Shown here piece by piece: positions 37,201 to 46,669 of a stretch of DNA of 64,000 bases; positions within the stretch are counted from its first letter, which is position 1; each line of letters starts with the position of its first letter. Source of the stretch: Lachnospiraceae bacterium (GTDB taxonomy: Bacteria; Bacillota; Clostridia; Lachnospirales; Lachnospiraceae); NCBI GenBank assembly GCA_021201665.1, contig JAJQEO010000033.1, positions 1-64,000 of the forward strand, given 5' to 3'. The notes beneath the pieces are model-generated. The model ran no database searches and was not told where the DNA came from. It saw only the letters and a program-made list of their open reading frames with translations. Position numbers and translations under genes: made by a program.

Positions 37201-39078
37201 ATGAGTCAGGTGGAAGAGTTTGTAGATGTAGTGGTAGTGGGTGCCGGACATGCCGGATGTGAGGCTGCTCTGGCCTGTGCGCGCCTGGGGATGGACACCG
37301 TTATTTTTACTGTCAGTGTTGACAGCATTGCTCTGATGCCCTGTAATCCTAATATCGGCGGCACTTCAAAGGGACATCTGGTCCGCGAGGTGGACGCGCT
37401 TGGCGGGGAGATGGGAAAAAATATTGATAAGACCTTTATCCAGTCCCGGATGCTGAATCAGTCGAAGGGTCCTGCTGTCCATTCCCTGCGGGCGCAGGCG
37501 GATAAGTCAGACTATAGCAGAAGCATGCGGCAGGTTCTGGAGCAGACGGAGCATCTGCGGATCAGACAGCTGGAGGTGACTGATCTTCTGGTGGAAAATC
37601 ACTGCCTTGTGGGCGTAAAGACTTATTCAGGCTCCATTTATCACTGCAAAGCTGCCATTTTATGCGCCGGCACTTATTCCAAGGCCAGGTGTATTTATGG
37701 TGATGTGAGTATGTATACAGGTCCAAATGGTCTCGCGGCGGCTAATCATCTCACGGATTCCATGCGTTCCCTGGGTATCGAGCTGCGGCGTTTTAAGACG
37801 GGCACTCCGGCTCGCATCGCTGGCTATTCGATTGATTATTCGCGGATGGAGGAGCAAAAGGGAGATGAAAAAATCGTTCCTTTTTCCTTTACAACAGATC
37901 CGGAAAGTATACAGAAGGATCAGGTTTCCTGCTATCTGACCTATACAAATGAGAAAACGCATGAAATTATCCGAAAAAATATCGACCGTTCGCCGCTTTT
38001 TTCCGGTATGATAGAAGGCACCGGCCCGAGATATTGTCCTTCAATCGAAGACAAAGTGGTTAAGTTTCCGGATAAAAGCCGACATCAGGTATTCATAGAG
38101 CCTGAAGGTATTCACACAAACGAAATGTATATATCCGGTATGTCAAGCTCCCTGCCGGAGGATGTTCAGATCGCCATGTATCGATCTGTTCCAGGCCTGG
38201 AGCATGCACAGATTGTGAAGAATGCTTACGCGATTGAATATGACTGTATTGATGCGAGATCCCTGAAGCTTTCACTGGAATTCCGGGATATCGAAGGACT
38301 TTATTCTGCGGGACAGTTCAACGGCAGTTCCGGTTATGAAGAAGCGGCCGCGCAGGGTCTGATCGCTGGAATTAACGCAGCGCGTAAAATTCAGGGCAAG
38401 GAACCTTTGATATTAGATCGCTCCCAGGCTTATATCGGCGTCCTGATCGATGATCTTGTCACCAAGGAGAATATTGAGCCATACCGTATGATGACCTCAC
38501 GGGCGGAATATCGTCTCCTGCTTCGGCAGGATAACGCAGATCTGCGGCTTACAGAGATCGGATATGAAATCGGTCTGATTTCCGAGGAACGCTATCGTAA
38601 GCTTCTTAAGAAAAAACAGCAGATTTCTGAGGAGATCGAACGTGTTGAGAATACCTACGTCAGTGATCAGGATTCAGTTCAGCAGCTACTGAGTGAGCAT
38701 GGAAGCACCGCACTTCGTTCTTCAGCATCTTTAGGAGAGTTGATCCGCAGACCTGAGCTTTCTTATGGTGAGATTGCCGCGATCGACCCGGACCGTCCCT
38801 CCCTGCCGGAGGACGTGCAGGATCAGGTAAATATTTCTATAAAATATAAGGGATACCTGGATCGGCAGATGAAGCAGGTAGAGCAATTCAAAAAGCTTGA
38901 GACAAAGCGGATTCCAGAATCCGTAAATTATGAAGAAATCTCTGGTCTTCGGCTGGAAGCCAGGCAGAAGCTCTCCAGATATCGTCCCGCGTCAATCGGA
39001 CAGGCATCCCGGATTGCCGGAGTCTCCCCGGCAGATATTTCGGTGCTTCTTGTGTATTTAAAGCATAAAAACGGATAG
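37201..39078 (+). CDS. mnmG: tRNA U34 carboxymethylaminomethyl synthase MnmG
   Basis: 625-residue FAD protein, partner of MnmE. The N-terminal FAD motif is [16 protein letters not shown]. Other conserved runs are [22 protein letters not shown], the cysteine region [20 protein letters not shown] and [16 protein letters not shown]. The helical C-terminal domain needed for MnmE binding is complete. The ATG at 37201 has GAGG nine bases upstream. 78 bases after mnmE. Confidence 0.97.
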   Translation: MSQVEEFVDVVVVGAGHAGCEAALACARLGMDTVIFTVSVDSIALMPCNPNIGGTSKGHLVREVDALGGEMGKNIDKTFIQSRMLNQSKGPAVHSLRAQADKSDYSRSMRQVLEQTEHLRIRQLEVTDLLVENHCLVGVKTYSGSIYHCKAAILCAGTYSKARCIYGDVSMYTGPNGLAAANHLTDSMRSLGIELRRFKTGTPARIAGYSIDYSRMEEQKGDEKIVPFSFTTDPESIQKDQVSCYLTYTNEKTHEIIRKNIDRSPLFSGMIEGTGPRYCPSIEDKVVKFPDKSRHQVFIEPEGIHTNEMYISGMSSSLPEDVQIAMYRSVPGLEHAQIVKNAYAIEYDCIDARSLKLSLEFRDIEGLYSAGQFNGSSGYEEAAAQGLIAGINAARKIQGKEPLILDRSQAYIGVLIDDLVTKENIEPYRMMTSRAEYRLLLRQDNADLRLTEIGYEIGLISEERYRKLLKKKQQISEEIERVENTYVSDQDSVQQLLSEHGSTALRSSASLGELIRRPELSYGEIAAIDPDRPSLPEDVQDQVNISIKYKGYLDRQMKQVEQFKKLETKRIPESVNYEEISGLRLEARQKLSRYRPASIGQASRIAGVSPADISVLLVYLKHKNG

Positions 39079-39095
39079 ACGCGGCAGAAATAATG

Positions 39096-39138
39096 AAAAG
39101 TTATCCACATTTATGGGGATGAATTGTGGATAACTTTT
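39096..39138 (+). terminator. Terminator whose arms are perfect DnaA boxes
   Basis: AAAAGTTATCCACA (39096-39109) and TGTGGATAACTTTT (39125-39138) form a perfect 14-bp stem with a 15-base loop, followed by more T. Each arm contains an exact DnaA box (TTATCCACA and its complement). Placed 18 bases after mnmG, it should terminate transcription. It also presents two DnaA sites 8.3 kb from dnaA. Confidence 0.75.
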
Positions 39139-39261
39139 TTATACACACGGCCGCGAAAGGAATTATACCAGCTAAAGCAAGAAGCGGCCGACACAGGCGG
39201 ATAGGTGAGAGAACTCTCTTTATCAGGTTCAATTGATACTGGTATTTAGATCGGAGTTATT

Positions 39262-40131
39262 ATGAATCAAAAGATCAATTATGAAATGAATCAGACATAC
39301 AATCAGAAAAGCAGACAAGAAGTAAAACGTGAAATAAATCTTGGGATCAAACAAGATATCAAACAAGATATCAAACAAGATATCAATCGAGACCCAGCTT
39401 TGCACGACATAAAATCTGCTTTTAATACCATCGGCATCTCGCTTATCGATGATCAGGCGAACCAGTTTTTTCAATATTACCAGCTTCTTACAGAAGCGAA
39501 TAAGGTAATGAATCTAACTGCGATTACAGACTTTGACGAGGTTGTGCTGAAGCATTTTCTTGACAGTGTTCTTATCTATTGTACATTTGAAAAGTATGGC
39601 TTTAAAGACACTGGAGACGAAGGCTTTAAAAGCATAATTGATGTGGGTACGGGTGCAGGCTTTCCGGGGCTCCCATTGAAAATTGTCTTTCCAGATCTTC
39701 ACATGGTATTACTGGATTCTCTCAATAAGCGTGTGGGATTTCTGAATGATGTGATCGACAAACTGCAGCTTGAAGATATTATTGCAGTTCATTTTCGCGC
39801 TGAGGATGCGGGCAGAAATGCCGAATACCGTGATAGATTTGACCTGTGTGTTTCCAGGGCTGTGGCAAATCTTTCTGTGCTCTCGGAATACTGCCTTCCT
39901 TTTGTAAGGCCGGGCGGTTTATTTGTTTCCTATAAATCTTCGGATATTGATCAGGAATGCGAGGATGCGAAAAAAGCTATTCATATGCTTGGCGGAAAAA
40001 TCGAGCATGTAGATAAGTGCTTTCTTCCCGGAACAGATATTGAACGTTCTTTTGTCTTTATTCGTAAAGAAAAAGAGACTCCGCCAAAATACCCGCGCAA
40101 AGCTGGTACTCCGTCCAGGAGTCCCTTGTAG
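39262..40131 (+). CDS. rsmG: 16S rRNA (guanine527-N7)-methyltransferase RsmG
   Basis: Uses SAM to methylate G527 of 16S rRNA. The SAM site is SIIDVGTGAGFPGLPLKI, followed by VLLDSLNKRVGFL and SRAVANLSVLSEY. At 289 residues it is longer than the usual 240 because of an N-terminal extension of about 45 residues that includes IKQD repeated three times, encoded by 12-bp tandem repeats (39346-39393). The ATG at 39262 has GGAG five bases upstream, so the extension is probably translated. Loss of this gene is known to give low-level streptomycin resistance in other bacteria. Confidence 0.95.
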   Translation: MNQKINYEMNQTYNQKSRQEVKREINLGIKQDIKQDIKQDINRDPALHDIKSAFNTIGISLIDDQANQFFQYYQLLTEANKVMNLTAITDFDEVVLKHFLDSVLIYCTFEKYGFKDTGDEGFKSIIDVGTGAGFPGLPLKIVFPDLHMVLLDSLNKRVGFLNDVIDKLQLEDIIAVHFRAEDAGRNAEYRDRFDLCVSRAVANLSVLSEYCLPFVRPGGLFVSYKSSDIDQECEDAKKAIHMLGGKIEHVDKCFLPGTDIERSFVFIRKEKETPPKYPRKAGTPSRSPL

Positions 40132-40229
40132 GAAGGATATATTAGATTTGCTATTTTTTAATTTCAGCTTATACTTTTAATTTTAGTTTATATTTTTAAT
40201 TGCTGCTATTTATTTCTTAAATTGTTAAG

Positions 40230-40276
40230 CCTAACCCGGACAAAAACCGGAACCGAAATTTTGCCATCTTGCGCAA
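40230..40276 (+). repeat. Dispersed repeat family C, copy 2
   Basis: CCTAACCCGGAC, AAAAACCGGAACCGAA and TTTTGCCATCTTGCGCAA correspond to the inverted copy at 35648..35692. It lies in the AT-rich gap between rsmG and the convergent hydrolase. Confidence 0.65.
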
Positions 40277-40310
40277 AAAAATTGTTTTTAAGTGCCTAAT
40301 TTAAAAATCA

Positions 40311-41243
40311 TTAAATCAATTTGCTGTTTATAATATTTATTACTTTTTCAGGAGCTTCCATATGTGGAAGCTTTTTAGTTGCCTTGATTGTTTTTATATC
40401 CAGATTCTTATACAGGTTTTGATATTCCATGGTGATTTCTTTCGCTTCAGGTTCTTCTTCTCCTAAAATTAACACTTTTCTGGCTGAAGGCCTGTTATTC
40501 GTATTTGTGATGTTGACGTTCAGGTAATGAGCCTTCAGGCATGCGTATAAGTGTTTTCCATTTCCTTTATCCTGATGCGCCGCCAGATAAGCTGCCTTTA
40601 CTGTTGCATCCGTTAATTGAAATGGATTGAAAAAACATTTTTCTGACAGATAATATTCCGCATTTGCTTTTCTGGTTGCGAGATAGTAGCACGCCTTGCT
40701 GACAATCGGAAGATTAAAAAATTGAAGCACAAGCTTTGCGTATTTATCCGGATTTTTTCTCAGTGATCGCAGAGAAGGAGGATTGATCATAAAGATAGAA
40801 TCCATTAAATTTTCATCCATAGCATCTGCTTTCAGTACAAACGTGCTGGACATACCGGAAACCACTACGATGGGCGGTTCTTTGATGACCTTCTTTATAA
40901 AATCAGAAACTAACTGTACATACAGATAATTCGTATATGTCAGTGATGGTTTTTCAGATCTTCCGCATCCTAACAGATCTATGGTGTAGACCTTATATTT
41001 ATCTGAGAGATTTGCGGTAAGCTTTATCCATTCATTTTCTGAAGAAAATATATTCAGATCATGAATCAGTAAAATCGGTTTTCCCTCACCAGATACCTTG
41101 TAAAATATTCTTCCGTGTTCCCAGTTAAAATACCTTCCATTTGTCTTTGTAGTATTGGCTTCAATGGTGGAATCAATATAATTATTGACCCCGAAAAGTA
41201 CGGCCAGAGTTGAAATAGTAAGTTTTAATTTTTTATTAGCCAT
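40311..41243 (-). CDS. Membrane-anchored alpha/beta hydrolase
   Basis: 310-residue protein with an N-terminal hydrophobic segment (about 6-20), then an alpha/beta-hydrolase fold: PILLIHDLNIFSSE (oxyanion strand), TIDLLGCGRSEKP, nucleophile region VVSGMSSTF with Ser in GMSST, a lid-like helical part, and the C-terminal KKLPHMEAPEKV supplying His. The usual GxSxG motif has Thr in place of the last Gly. Substrate unknown. It is AT-richer than its neighbours and runs against the local plus-strand direction, between rsmG and the parS locus. Confidence 0.75.
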   Translation of the reverse strand: MANKKLKLTISTLAVLFGVNNYIDSTIEANTTKTNGRYFNWEHGRIFYKVSGEGKPILLIHDLNIFSSENEWIKLTANLSDKYKVYTIDLLGCGRSEKPSLTYTNYLYVQLVSDFIKKVIKEPPIVVVSGMSSTFVLKADAMDENLMDSIFMINPPSLRSLRKNPDKYAKLVLQFFNLPIVSKACYYLATRKANAEYYLSEKCFFNPFQLTDATVKAAYLAAHQDKGNGKHLYACLKAHYLNVNITNTNNRPSARKVLILGEEEPEAKEITMEYQNLYKNLDIKTIKATKKLPHMEAPEKVINIINSKLI

Positions 41244-41405
41244 TTGCTAAAAAACCTTCTTTCTTTTATGAAATATTTTATTATGCATATACATATATTT
41301 CTGATATTTCTCAAAAATAAAATTTTCTTTTGTTGCTTAATTGATTATACATCTTTTTTCCTATTATGTCACTTCTATTTTTATCTTTAATATTTCAGCC
41401 TTAAA

Positions 41406-41421
41406 TGTTTCACGTGAAACA
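41406..41421. promoter_or_regulatory. parS: parS site 1
   Basis: TGTTTCACGTGAAACA, a perfect 16-bp palindrome identical to the consensus ParB/Spo0J binding site. It lies just upstream of the promoter of the coiled-coil gene and 1.5 kb before soj. Nothing else is seen in the 41244..41606 gap apart from the promoter. Confidence 0.95.
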
Positions 41422-41434
41422 TTTTCTGTATTCT

Positions 41435-41463
41435 TTGACTTTTTGATACTGATGAGTTATGAT
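41435..41463 (+). promoter_or_regulatory. Promoter of the parS-flanked gene
   Basis: TTGACT (41435-41440), 17-base spacer, TATGAT (41458-41463). It starts 13 bases after parS site 1, so ParB spreading from parS could affect it. Confidence 0.6.
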
Positions 41464-41606
41464 AAAAAACAGCTATTATATGATTCGAAAGATTAAAAGA
41501 TATAATACTAAGTAATAACAGCTTCTGACGGAAGCCAGTATCATCTCTCTGGTGGTATTTGCGTGAATTGCAAGCTTCAAAATATTTTCAAAAGGATAAT
41601 TGCAAA

Positions 41607-42623
41607 ATGATTAAAGAATTTATTATAAAAATGCGTGATGAAAATGAACAAAAGATAAGCTCGCTTGAATGTGAGATGAGTGAACTTGTCCGGGATTTAT
41701 CCTTAGCAGAACAGCTTTTGGAAAAAATGCTTCGCGAAAAGAAATCTGATACATATATTTTTTCTCCGCGAACGACGGACTTCCAGATTGATGAAAAAAT
41801 CAGAGCTAAACAGACGGAAATCAGAGAACTGAACCAGAAAATTGATTATGTTCGCCATATGATGGAGGAAAGGCTTAAAAATCGTGATGAATTTAATAAT
41901 CTTTTAAATGAAATTGAGACAAGCGATCATGAAAAATCTTCGCAGGACGATCAAAAAGCAGAATCAAATGCAATCTCAGTAGTAAAAAGCGGTTTAACAT
42001 CTGTATTGTCAAATAATCAGAGTAGAGAATATAATTCATGTGTAACACAGGAGAAATCTTCAATCGTAACAAAAGAAATGCAGAAAAATCCCTCAACTGC
42101 TGATATAAAAATACCGGAGAAGTTTTCATCTGATGAAGGAAAAAAGCTGGAAATTCCTTCAACTGCCGAAATAGAAATACAGAAAAATAGTCCATCTGCG
42201 GAGAGCCAAATACAGAGGAATCTTCCATCTTCGGATGGGGAAAAAGAGGAGAATCTTCCATCAGCTGAAAGCAAAAAAGAGGAGAATCTTCCATCAGCTG
42301 AAAGCGAAAAACAAGAGAATCTTCCTTCTACTGGACCGCATAATCAATCCGTTTCTGGCATTAAAAAAGGTGGAGAATCAGTATTAGAAGCTGGAGAACA
42401 TAAAGCAGAATCCTCAAATTTACAACAATCAGGGGAAGCTATAAGAAACGCTGAAATTAATAAAGAGAAGCTGCTTTCTTTTTTGCAGGCAATCTATAAA
42501 GATACAGAAACCTGTCTTGCTTTAATCAATGGTAATAAGAACCGATGTAAAACTGAACTCAGAAAAATGATGAAATCTATCAGTGAATACAAAAAAATGA
42601 TCGAAACAGACGATGTTTCATGA
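41607..42623 (+). CDS. Coiled-coil protein of unknown function between two parS sites
   Basis: 338 residues from the ATG at 41607 (AAAGGA about 10 bases upstream). Residues 1-100 are a charged heptad-like coiled coil (EQKISSLECEMSELVRDL, KIRAKQTEIRELNQKIDYV). A long Ser/Glu/Pro-rich disordered part follows, with imperfect repeats of the ENLPSAES type (about 200-240). The last 60 residues form a helical segment with KEKLLSFLQAIYKDTETCLAL. There is no signal, membrane helix or enzyme motif. Its position in the parABS locus suggests a link to segregation or origin organisation, but this is position-based inference only. Confidence 0.75.
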   Translation: MIKEFIIKMRDENEQKISSLECEMSELVRDLSLAEQLLEKMLREKKSDTYIFSPRTTDFQIDEKIRAKQTEIRELNQKIDYVRHMMEERLKNRDEFNNLLNEIETSDHEKSSQDDQKAESNAISVVKSGLTSVLSNNQSREYNSCVTQEKSSIVTKEMQKNPSTADIKIPEKFSSDEGKKLEIPSTAEIEIQKNSPSAESQIQRNLPSSDGEKEENLPSAESKKEENLPSAESEKQENLPSTGPHNQSVSGIKKGGESVLEAGEHKAESSNLQQSGEAIRNAEINKEKLLSFLQAIYKDTETCLALINGNKNRCKTELRKMMKSISEYKKMIETDDVS

Positions 42624-42648
42624 ATGCTTTTTGTGAAAAATGGAGGAA

Positions 42649-42664
42649 TGTTTCACGTGAAACA
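42649..42664. promoter_or_regulatory. parS: parS site 2
   Basis: A second perfect TGTTTCACGTGAAACA, 25 bases after the stop of the coiled-coil gene and about 300 before soj. The remaining 42665..42961 gap has isolated -10-like TATAAT and TATACT hexamers but no convincing -35. Confidence 0.95.
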
Positions 42665-42961
42665 TTTTTTGTGGAATAAATAAGAAAAAGGTGCTATACT
42701 CAAAAAGCGATCGAAATAAGCTGTCTGCAATTTCATTGATTTCAGTTGTAAGGCAGATTACATGAGTTGAGAGATAAAGCAGCCTGAGATTTTTGTATAA
42801 TGGCTTATATGATAAAGAAAAGCAGGAATACAAACAGTAGTATAAAAGGTGTATATGATAATCAAATAAAAAGAAAAACACACGGATAAACCTGTAAAAA
42901 CAAGACAGAAATAGAAAATAAGCAGTAGATCAGATTGTGTGTAAAATAAGGGGGAAAATGA

Positions 42962-43738
42962 ATGGGGAGAACGATCGTGGTTGCCAACCAGAAGGGTGGA
43001 GTTGGAAAAACCACAACTACTATCAATCTGTCCGCTGCTCTTGCAGAGACGGGCAGAAAGGTGCTGGTAGTAGATATGGATCCACAGGGAAATACTACCA
43101 GCGGGCTGGGCGTGGATAAAGAAAATGTAGAGAAAACAGTGTACGAGTTATTATTGGGAGAAATCACAGCAGAGGAATGTCTGCTGGAAAATATTCTGGA
43201 TAATTTGTCGCTGCTTCCCTCCAATATTAATCTTTCGGGAGCGGAGATAGAACTGATTGGTATCGAGGAGAAGGAGTATCTTTTAAAAAAGGCATTGGAA
43301 TCTATCAAGGAGCGCTATGAATTTATATTAATCGACTGCCCGCCGTCTCTGAATATGCTGACAATTAACTCTATGTGTGCAGGGAACACAGTTCTGGTAC
43401 CAATTCAGTGTGAGTATTATGCGCTGGAGGGCTTAAGTCAGCTGATTCATACGATTGAACTGGTAAAGGAAAGGCTGAACCCGCAGATAGAGATTGAAGG
43501 TGTCGTCTTTACCATGTATGATGCAAGGACAAATCTGTCGCTGCAGGTCGTGGAAAATGTAAAAGAAAATCTAAACCAGAAAATTTATAAAAGCATCATT
43601 CCGAGAAATGTCAGACTTGCGGAGGCGCCAAGCTATGGAATGCCGGTTACAAAATATGATACCAAATCAACAGGAGCGGAATCCTATCGGTTGCTGGCAG
43701 AGGAAGTGATACATAGGGGAGATGAAGAATGGCAGTAA
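42962..43738 (+). CDS. soj: Chromosome partitioning ATPase ParA/Soj
   Basis: 258-residue deviant-Walker ATPase: NQKGGVGKTTTTINL near the N-terminus, VVDMDPQGNTTSG, and DCPPSLNMLT. It binds DNA nonspecifically and interacts with ParB for origin segregation and with DnaA control in B. subtilis. GGGGG lies seven bases before the ATG. It overlaps parB by 10 bases. Confidence 0.96.
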   Translation: MGRTIVVANQKGGVGKTTTTINLSAALAETGRKVLVVDMDPQGNTTSGLGVDKENVEKTVYELLLGEITAEECLLENILDNLSLLPSNINLSGAEIELIGIEEKEYLLKKALESIKERYEFILIDCPPSLNMLTINSMCAGNTVLVPIQCEYYALEGLSQLIHTIELVKERLNPQIEIEGVVFTMYDARTNLSLQVVENVKENLNQKIYKSIIPRNVRLAEAPSYGMPVTKYDTKSTGAESYRLLAEEVIHRGDEEWQ

Positions 43739-44619
43739 AGAAAACAGGATTGGGAAAGGGGCTGGACTCCCTGATCCCGAAACAGGTCGGAAAAGAGCCT
43801 GCCGCGTCCACACAAAAGCCGGTTATCAAAAATGAAGAATTAAAAATTAAGGTTACTGAGATCGAGCCTAACAGAGATCAGCCCAGAAAGCAATTTGATG
43901 AGGATTCTTTGGCAGAGCTGGCGGACTCGATCCGCCAGTTCGGAGTGATACAGCCGCTGATCGTCCAGAAAATAAACGGCCGCTATGAGATCATTGCCGG
44001 TGAGCGCAGATGGCGTGCGGCAAAGCTGGCCGGATTGAAGGAAGTGCCTGTTATCGTCCGCGAGTTTTCAAAGCAGGAATCTGTGGAAATATCTCTGATT
44101 GAGAATATTCAGCGTGAAAACCTGAATCCTATAGAGGAGGCAATCGCTTATAAACGCCTGCTAACAGAATTTGAGCTGAAACAGGATGAGGTGGCTGAGC
44201 GCGTGTCAAAAAGCAGGACTGCCATCACAAACTCTCTGCGCCTGTTAAAGCTTGATGACCGTGTGCAGCAGATGGTAGTCGATGAGATGATAACTACAGG
44301 ACATGCCAGAGCTTTGCTCGCAATCAGTGATAAAGAATCACAGTATAAGTACGCCATGAAGGTTTTTGATGAAAAAATGAGCGTACGCGAGACCGAGCGG
44401 CTAGTGAAAAACCTGACAGAAAAGAAAGAGAAAAAAGAAACGGAGGATCCGGCGCGCCAGTATATTTATCAGGATCTGGAAGATAAAATGAAGACACTGC
44501 TCGGTACAAAGGTCTCCATCCAGCATAAGAAAAACAACAAAGGGAAAATAGTAATCGATTATTATTCCAATGAGGAGCTGGAGAGACTGATGGATTTATT
44601 CCGGTCGATACACGGTTAG
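43729..44619 (+). CDS. parB: Chromosome partitioning protein ParB/Spo0J
   Basis: 296 residues. The N-terminal CTPase/ParB domain has IQPLIVQKINGRYEIIAGERRWRAAKLAG and the NIQRENLNPIEEAIAY box. The HTH KQDEVAERVSKSRTAITNSLRLL recognises parS. The C-terminal dimerisation zone follows a Lys/Glu-rich linker. Two parS sites lie within 2.4 kb upstream. Translation is coupled to soj. Confidence 0.96.
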   Translation: MAVKKTGLGKGLDSLIPKQVGKEPAASTQKPVIKNEELKIKVTEIEPNRDQPRKQFDEDSLAELADSIRQFGVIQPLIVQKINGRYEIIAGERRWRAAKLAGLKEVPVIVREFSKQESVEISLIENIQRENLNPIEEAIAYKRLLTEFELKQDEVAERVSKSRTAITNSLRLLKLDDRVQQMVVDEMITTGHARALLAISDKESQYKYAMKVFDEKMSVRETERLVKNLTEKKEKKETEDPARQYIYQDLEDKMKTLLGTKVSIQHKKNNKGKIVIDYYSNEELERLMDLFRSIHG

Positions 44620-44655
44620 GCCTGAAGAAGGAGGAGCATATAAGGGGAGAACATT

Positions 44656-45180
44656 ATGGAAAGTAATATTTTAAATTCAATTGGGATTGACCCTGGGATA
44701 CTGGTCATTGCCATGATGGGAATTTTGATACTGGTACTGCTCTACATGGTACATGTATCCATGAAAATGACAAGATTTATGAAGAGATACCGCATTTTTA
44801 TGAAGGGAAAAGATGCGCAGTCACTGGAAAAAGCATTTTCGCAGAAATTTCTGGAGGTTGATTCACTTTCAGAGATGAGCAGAGTCAATAATGATGAGAT
44901 TCATCGTATCAAGGATATCCAGAAGCGTTCCGCGAACAAAATTGGCATTGTCAAATATGACGCGTTTCCCGATGTAGGCGGAAGACTCAGCTTTGCACTG
45001 GCCATGCTCGATGAGAGTGATACTGGATTTGTATTGAATACAATTCACGGAAGAGACGGATGCTATACTTATATTAAGGAAATAGTTAAAGGAGAATCCT
45101 ATATCGTCCTCGGCCCGGAGGAAAAGGAAGCTCTGCGCCAGGCGGTAACCTATTTTAGCGACATGAATGGAGGACAGTAA
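44656..45180 (+). CDS. DUF4446 membrane protein
   Basis: 174 residues with one N-terminal transmembrane helix (about 15-35, ILVIAMMGILILVLLYMV). The cytoplasmic part has a basic segment KMTRFMKRYRIFMKGKD and the DUF4446 core VKYDAFPDVGGRLSFALAMLD. The family commonly follows parB in clostridia and has no known function. GGGGAG precedes the ATG. Its end is adjacent to serS. Confidence 0.88.
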   Translation: MESNILNSIGIDPGILVIAMMGILILVLLYMVHVSMKMTRFMKRYRIFMKGKDAQSLEKAFSQKFLEVDSLSEMSRVNNDEIHRIKDIQKRSANKIGIVKYDAFPDVGGRLSFALAMLDESDTGFVLNTIHGRDGCYTYIKEIVKGESYIVLGPEEKEALRQAVTYFSDMNGGQ

Positions 45181-45181
45181 G

Positions 45182-46477
45182 ATGTTAGACATCAAATTTG
45201 TAAGAGAAAATCCGGAAACAGTAAAACAGAATATCCGCAATAAATTTCAGGATGAAAAGCTTCCGCTGGTAGATGAGGTACTCAGCCTGGATCAGAAAAA
45301 CCGTGATATTAAGAAGGAAGTAGAGGCGCTTCGCGCCGCACGCAACAAAATTTCCAAAGAAATCGGAAAGCTGATGGCGCAGGGGAAAAAGGAAGAGGCG
45401 GAAGAAGTCAAACGTCAGGTTACTGCAAACGCGCAGCGCATTGAGGAATTAAGTGACGAAGAGAAAAAGGTAGAGGCACGCATCCGTGAGATTATGCTGA
45501 TCATTCCGAATATCATTGATTCGTCCGTACCGATCGGCAAGGATGACAGTGAGAACGTAGAGCTTGAACGTTTTGGAGAGCCGGTCGTACCGGACTTTGA
45601 GATTCCTTACCACACAGAAATCATGGAAAAGCTGAATGGCATCGACATGGACGCAGCCGGAAGAGTTGCCGGAAACGGATTTTATTATCTGATGGGAGAT
45701 ATCGCAAGACTGCATTCCGCCGTACTTTCCTACGCACGCGATTTTATGATCGACCGCGGCTTCACCTATTGCATTCCGCCCTATATGATCCGCAGCAATG
45801 TCGTGACAGGCGTTATGAGCTTTGCCGAGATGGACGCGATGATGTATAAAATTGAAGGCGAGGATCTTTTCCTGATCGGAACGAGCGAACACTCCATGAT
45901 TGGTAAATTTATTGATACTATTATCCCGGAGGAAGAGCTGCCGAAAACACTGACCAGCTATTCTCCCTGCTTCCGCAAGGAAAAAGGCGCGCATGGCATC
46001 GAGGAGAGGGGCGTTTACCGCATCCACCAGTTCGAAAAACAGGAAATGATCGTTGTCTGCAAACCGGAAGACAGTATGATGTGGTACGACCGCCTGTGGA
46101 AAAATACAGTAGATTACTTCCGCACACTGGACATTCCTGTTCGCACACTGGAGTGCTGCTCCGGTGACCTGGCCGACCTGAAAGTAAAATCCGTGGACGT
46201 CGAGGCATGGTCTCCGCGCCAGAAGAAATATTTCGAAGTCGGCAGCTGCTCGAACCTCGGCGACGCGCAGGCAAGGCGCCTGAAAATCCGCGTCAGCGGG
46301 AAAAACGGCAAATACTTGGCCCATACTTTAAACAACACCTGCGTGGCACCGCCGAGAATGCTGATCGCATTCCTCGAGAACAACCTGAACGCGGATGGTT
46401 CCGTGCGCATACCGGAAGCACTGCGCCCCTATATGGGAGGCAAGGATCTGATTCCGGTGCCAGTTAATACAAAATAA
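45182..46477 (+). CDS. serS: Seryl-tRNA synthetase
   Basis: Charges tRNA-Ser, using ATP. The 431-residue class II enzyme has the N-terminal antiparallel coiled-coil arm (about 30-105), motif 2 around FRKEKGAHGIEERGVYRIHQF, and motif 3 near TCVAPPRMLIAFLENN. GGAGG lies eight bases before the ATG. The catalytic domain differs from the B. subtilis type (for example SCSNLGDAQARRLKIRV). It may be the divergent form found in some clostridia, sometimes alongside a second SerRS. No T-box leader is present. Only one base separates it from the DUF4446 gene. Confidence 0.95.
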   Translation: MLDIKFVRENPETVKQNIRNKFQDEKLPLVDEVLSLDQKNRDIKKEVEALRAARNKISKEIGKLMAQGKKEEAEEVKRQVTANAQRIEELSDEEKKVEARIREIMLIIPNIIDSSVPIGKDDSENVELERFGEPVVPDFEIPYHTEIMEKLNGIDMDAAGRVAGNGFYYLMGDIARLHSAVLSYARDFMIDRGFTYCIPPYMIRSNVVTGVMSFAEMDAMMYKIEGEDLFLIGTSEHSMIGKFIDTIIPEEELPKTLTSYSPCFRKEKGAHGIEERGVYRIHQFEKQEMIVVCKPEDSMMWYDRLWKNTVDYFRTLDIPVRTLECCSGDLADLKVKSVDVEAWSPRQKKYFEVGSCSNLGDAQARRLKIRVSGKNGKYLAHTLNNTCVAPPRMLIAFLENNLNADGSVRIPEALRPYMGGKDLIPVPVNTK

Positions 46478-46485
46478 AGAACGAT

Positions 46486-46591
46486 AAATACAACTTATGC
46501 TTTAAGGCTAAATAACGAGCCTCAAATACAACTTATGCCTTAAGGTAAAATAACGAATCTCAAATACAACTAATGTTTTAATGCAAAAAAA
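46486..46591. repeat. Tandem 38-bp repeats after serS
   Basis: Units start at 46486, 46524 and 46562, each beginning AAATACAACTTATGC or a close variant. The first two are full (38 bases) and the third decays into an A-run. There are no unique spacers, so this is not a CRISPR array. Confidence 0.8.
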
Positions 46592-46669
46592 AATAAATGT
46601 AGCTTATATTTAAAGCAAAACAAGGAAAAGCAATGCATTCAAATTCTAAAGCAAAACAGAGGAGAACAA

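Noticed and set aside
44620-45181. T-box or riboswitch in front of serS
   Set aside because: Only one base separates serS from the DUF4446 gene and no T-box sequence is present.
46486-46591. Possible CRISPR array
   Set aside because: Units are directly adjacent without unique spacers and no cas genes are present.
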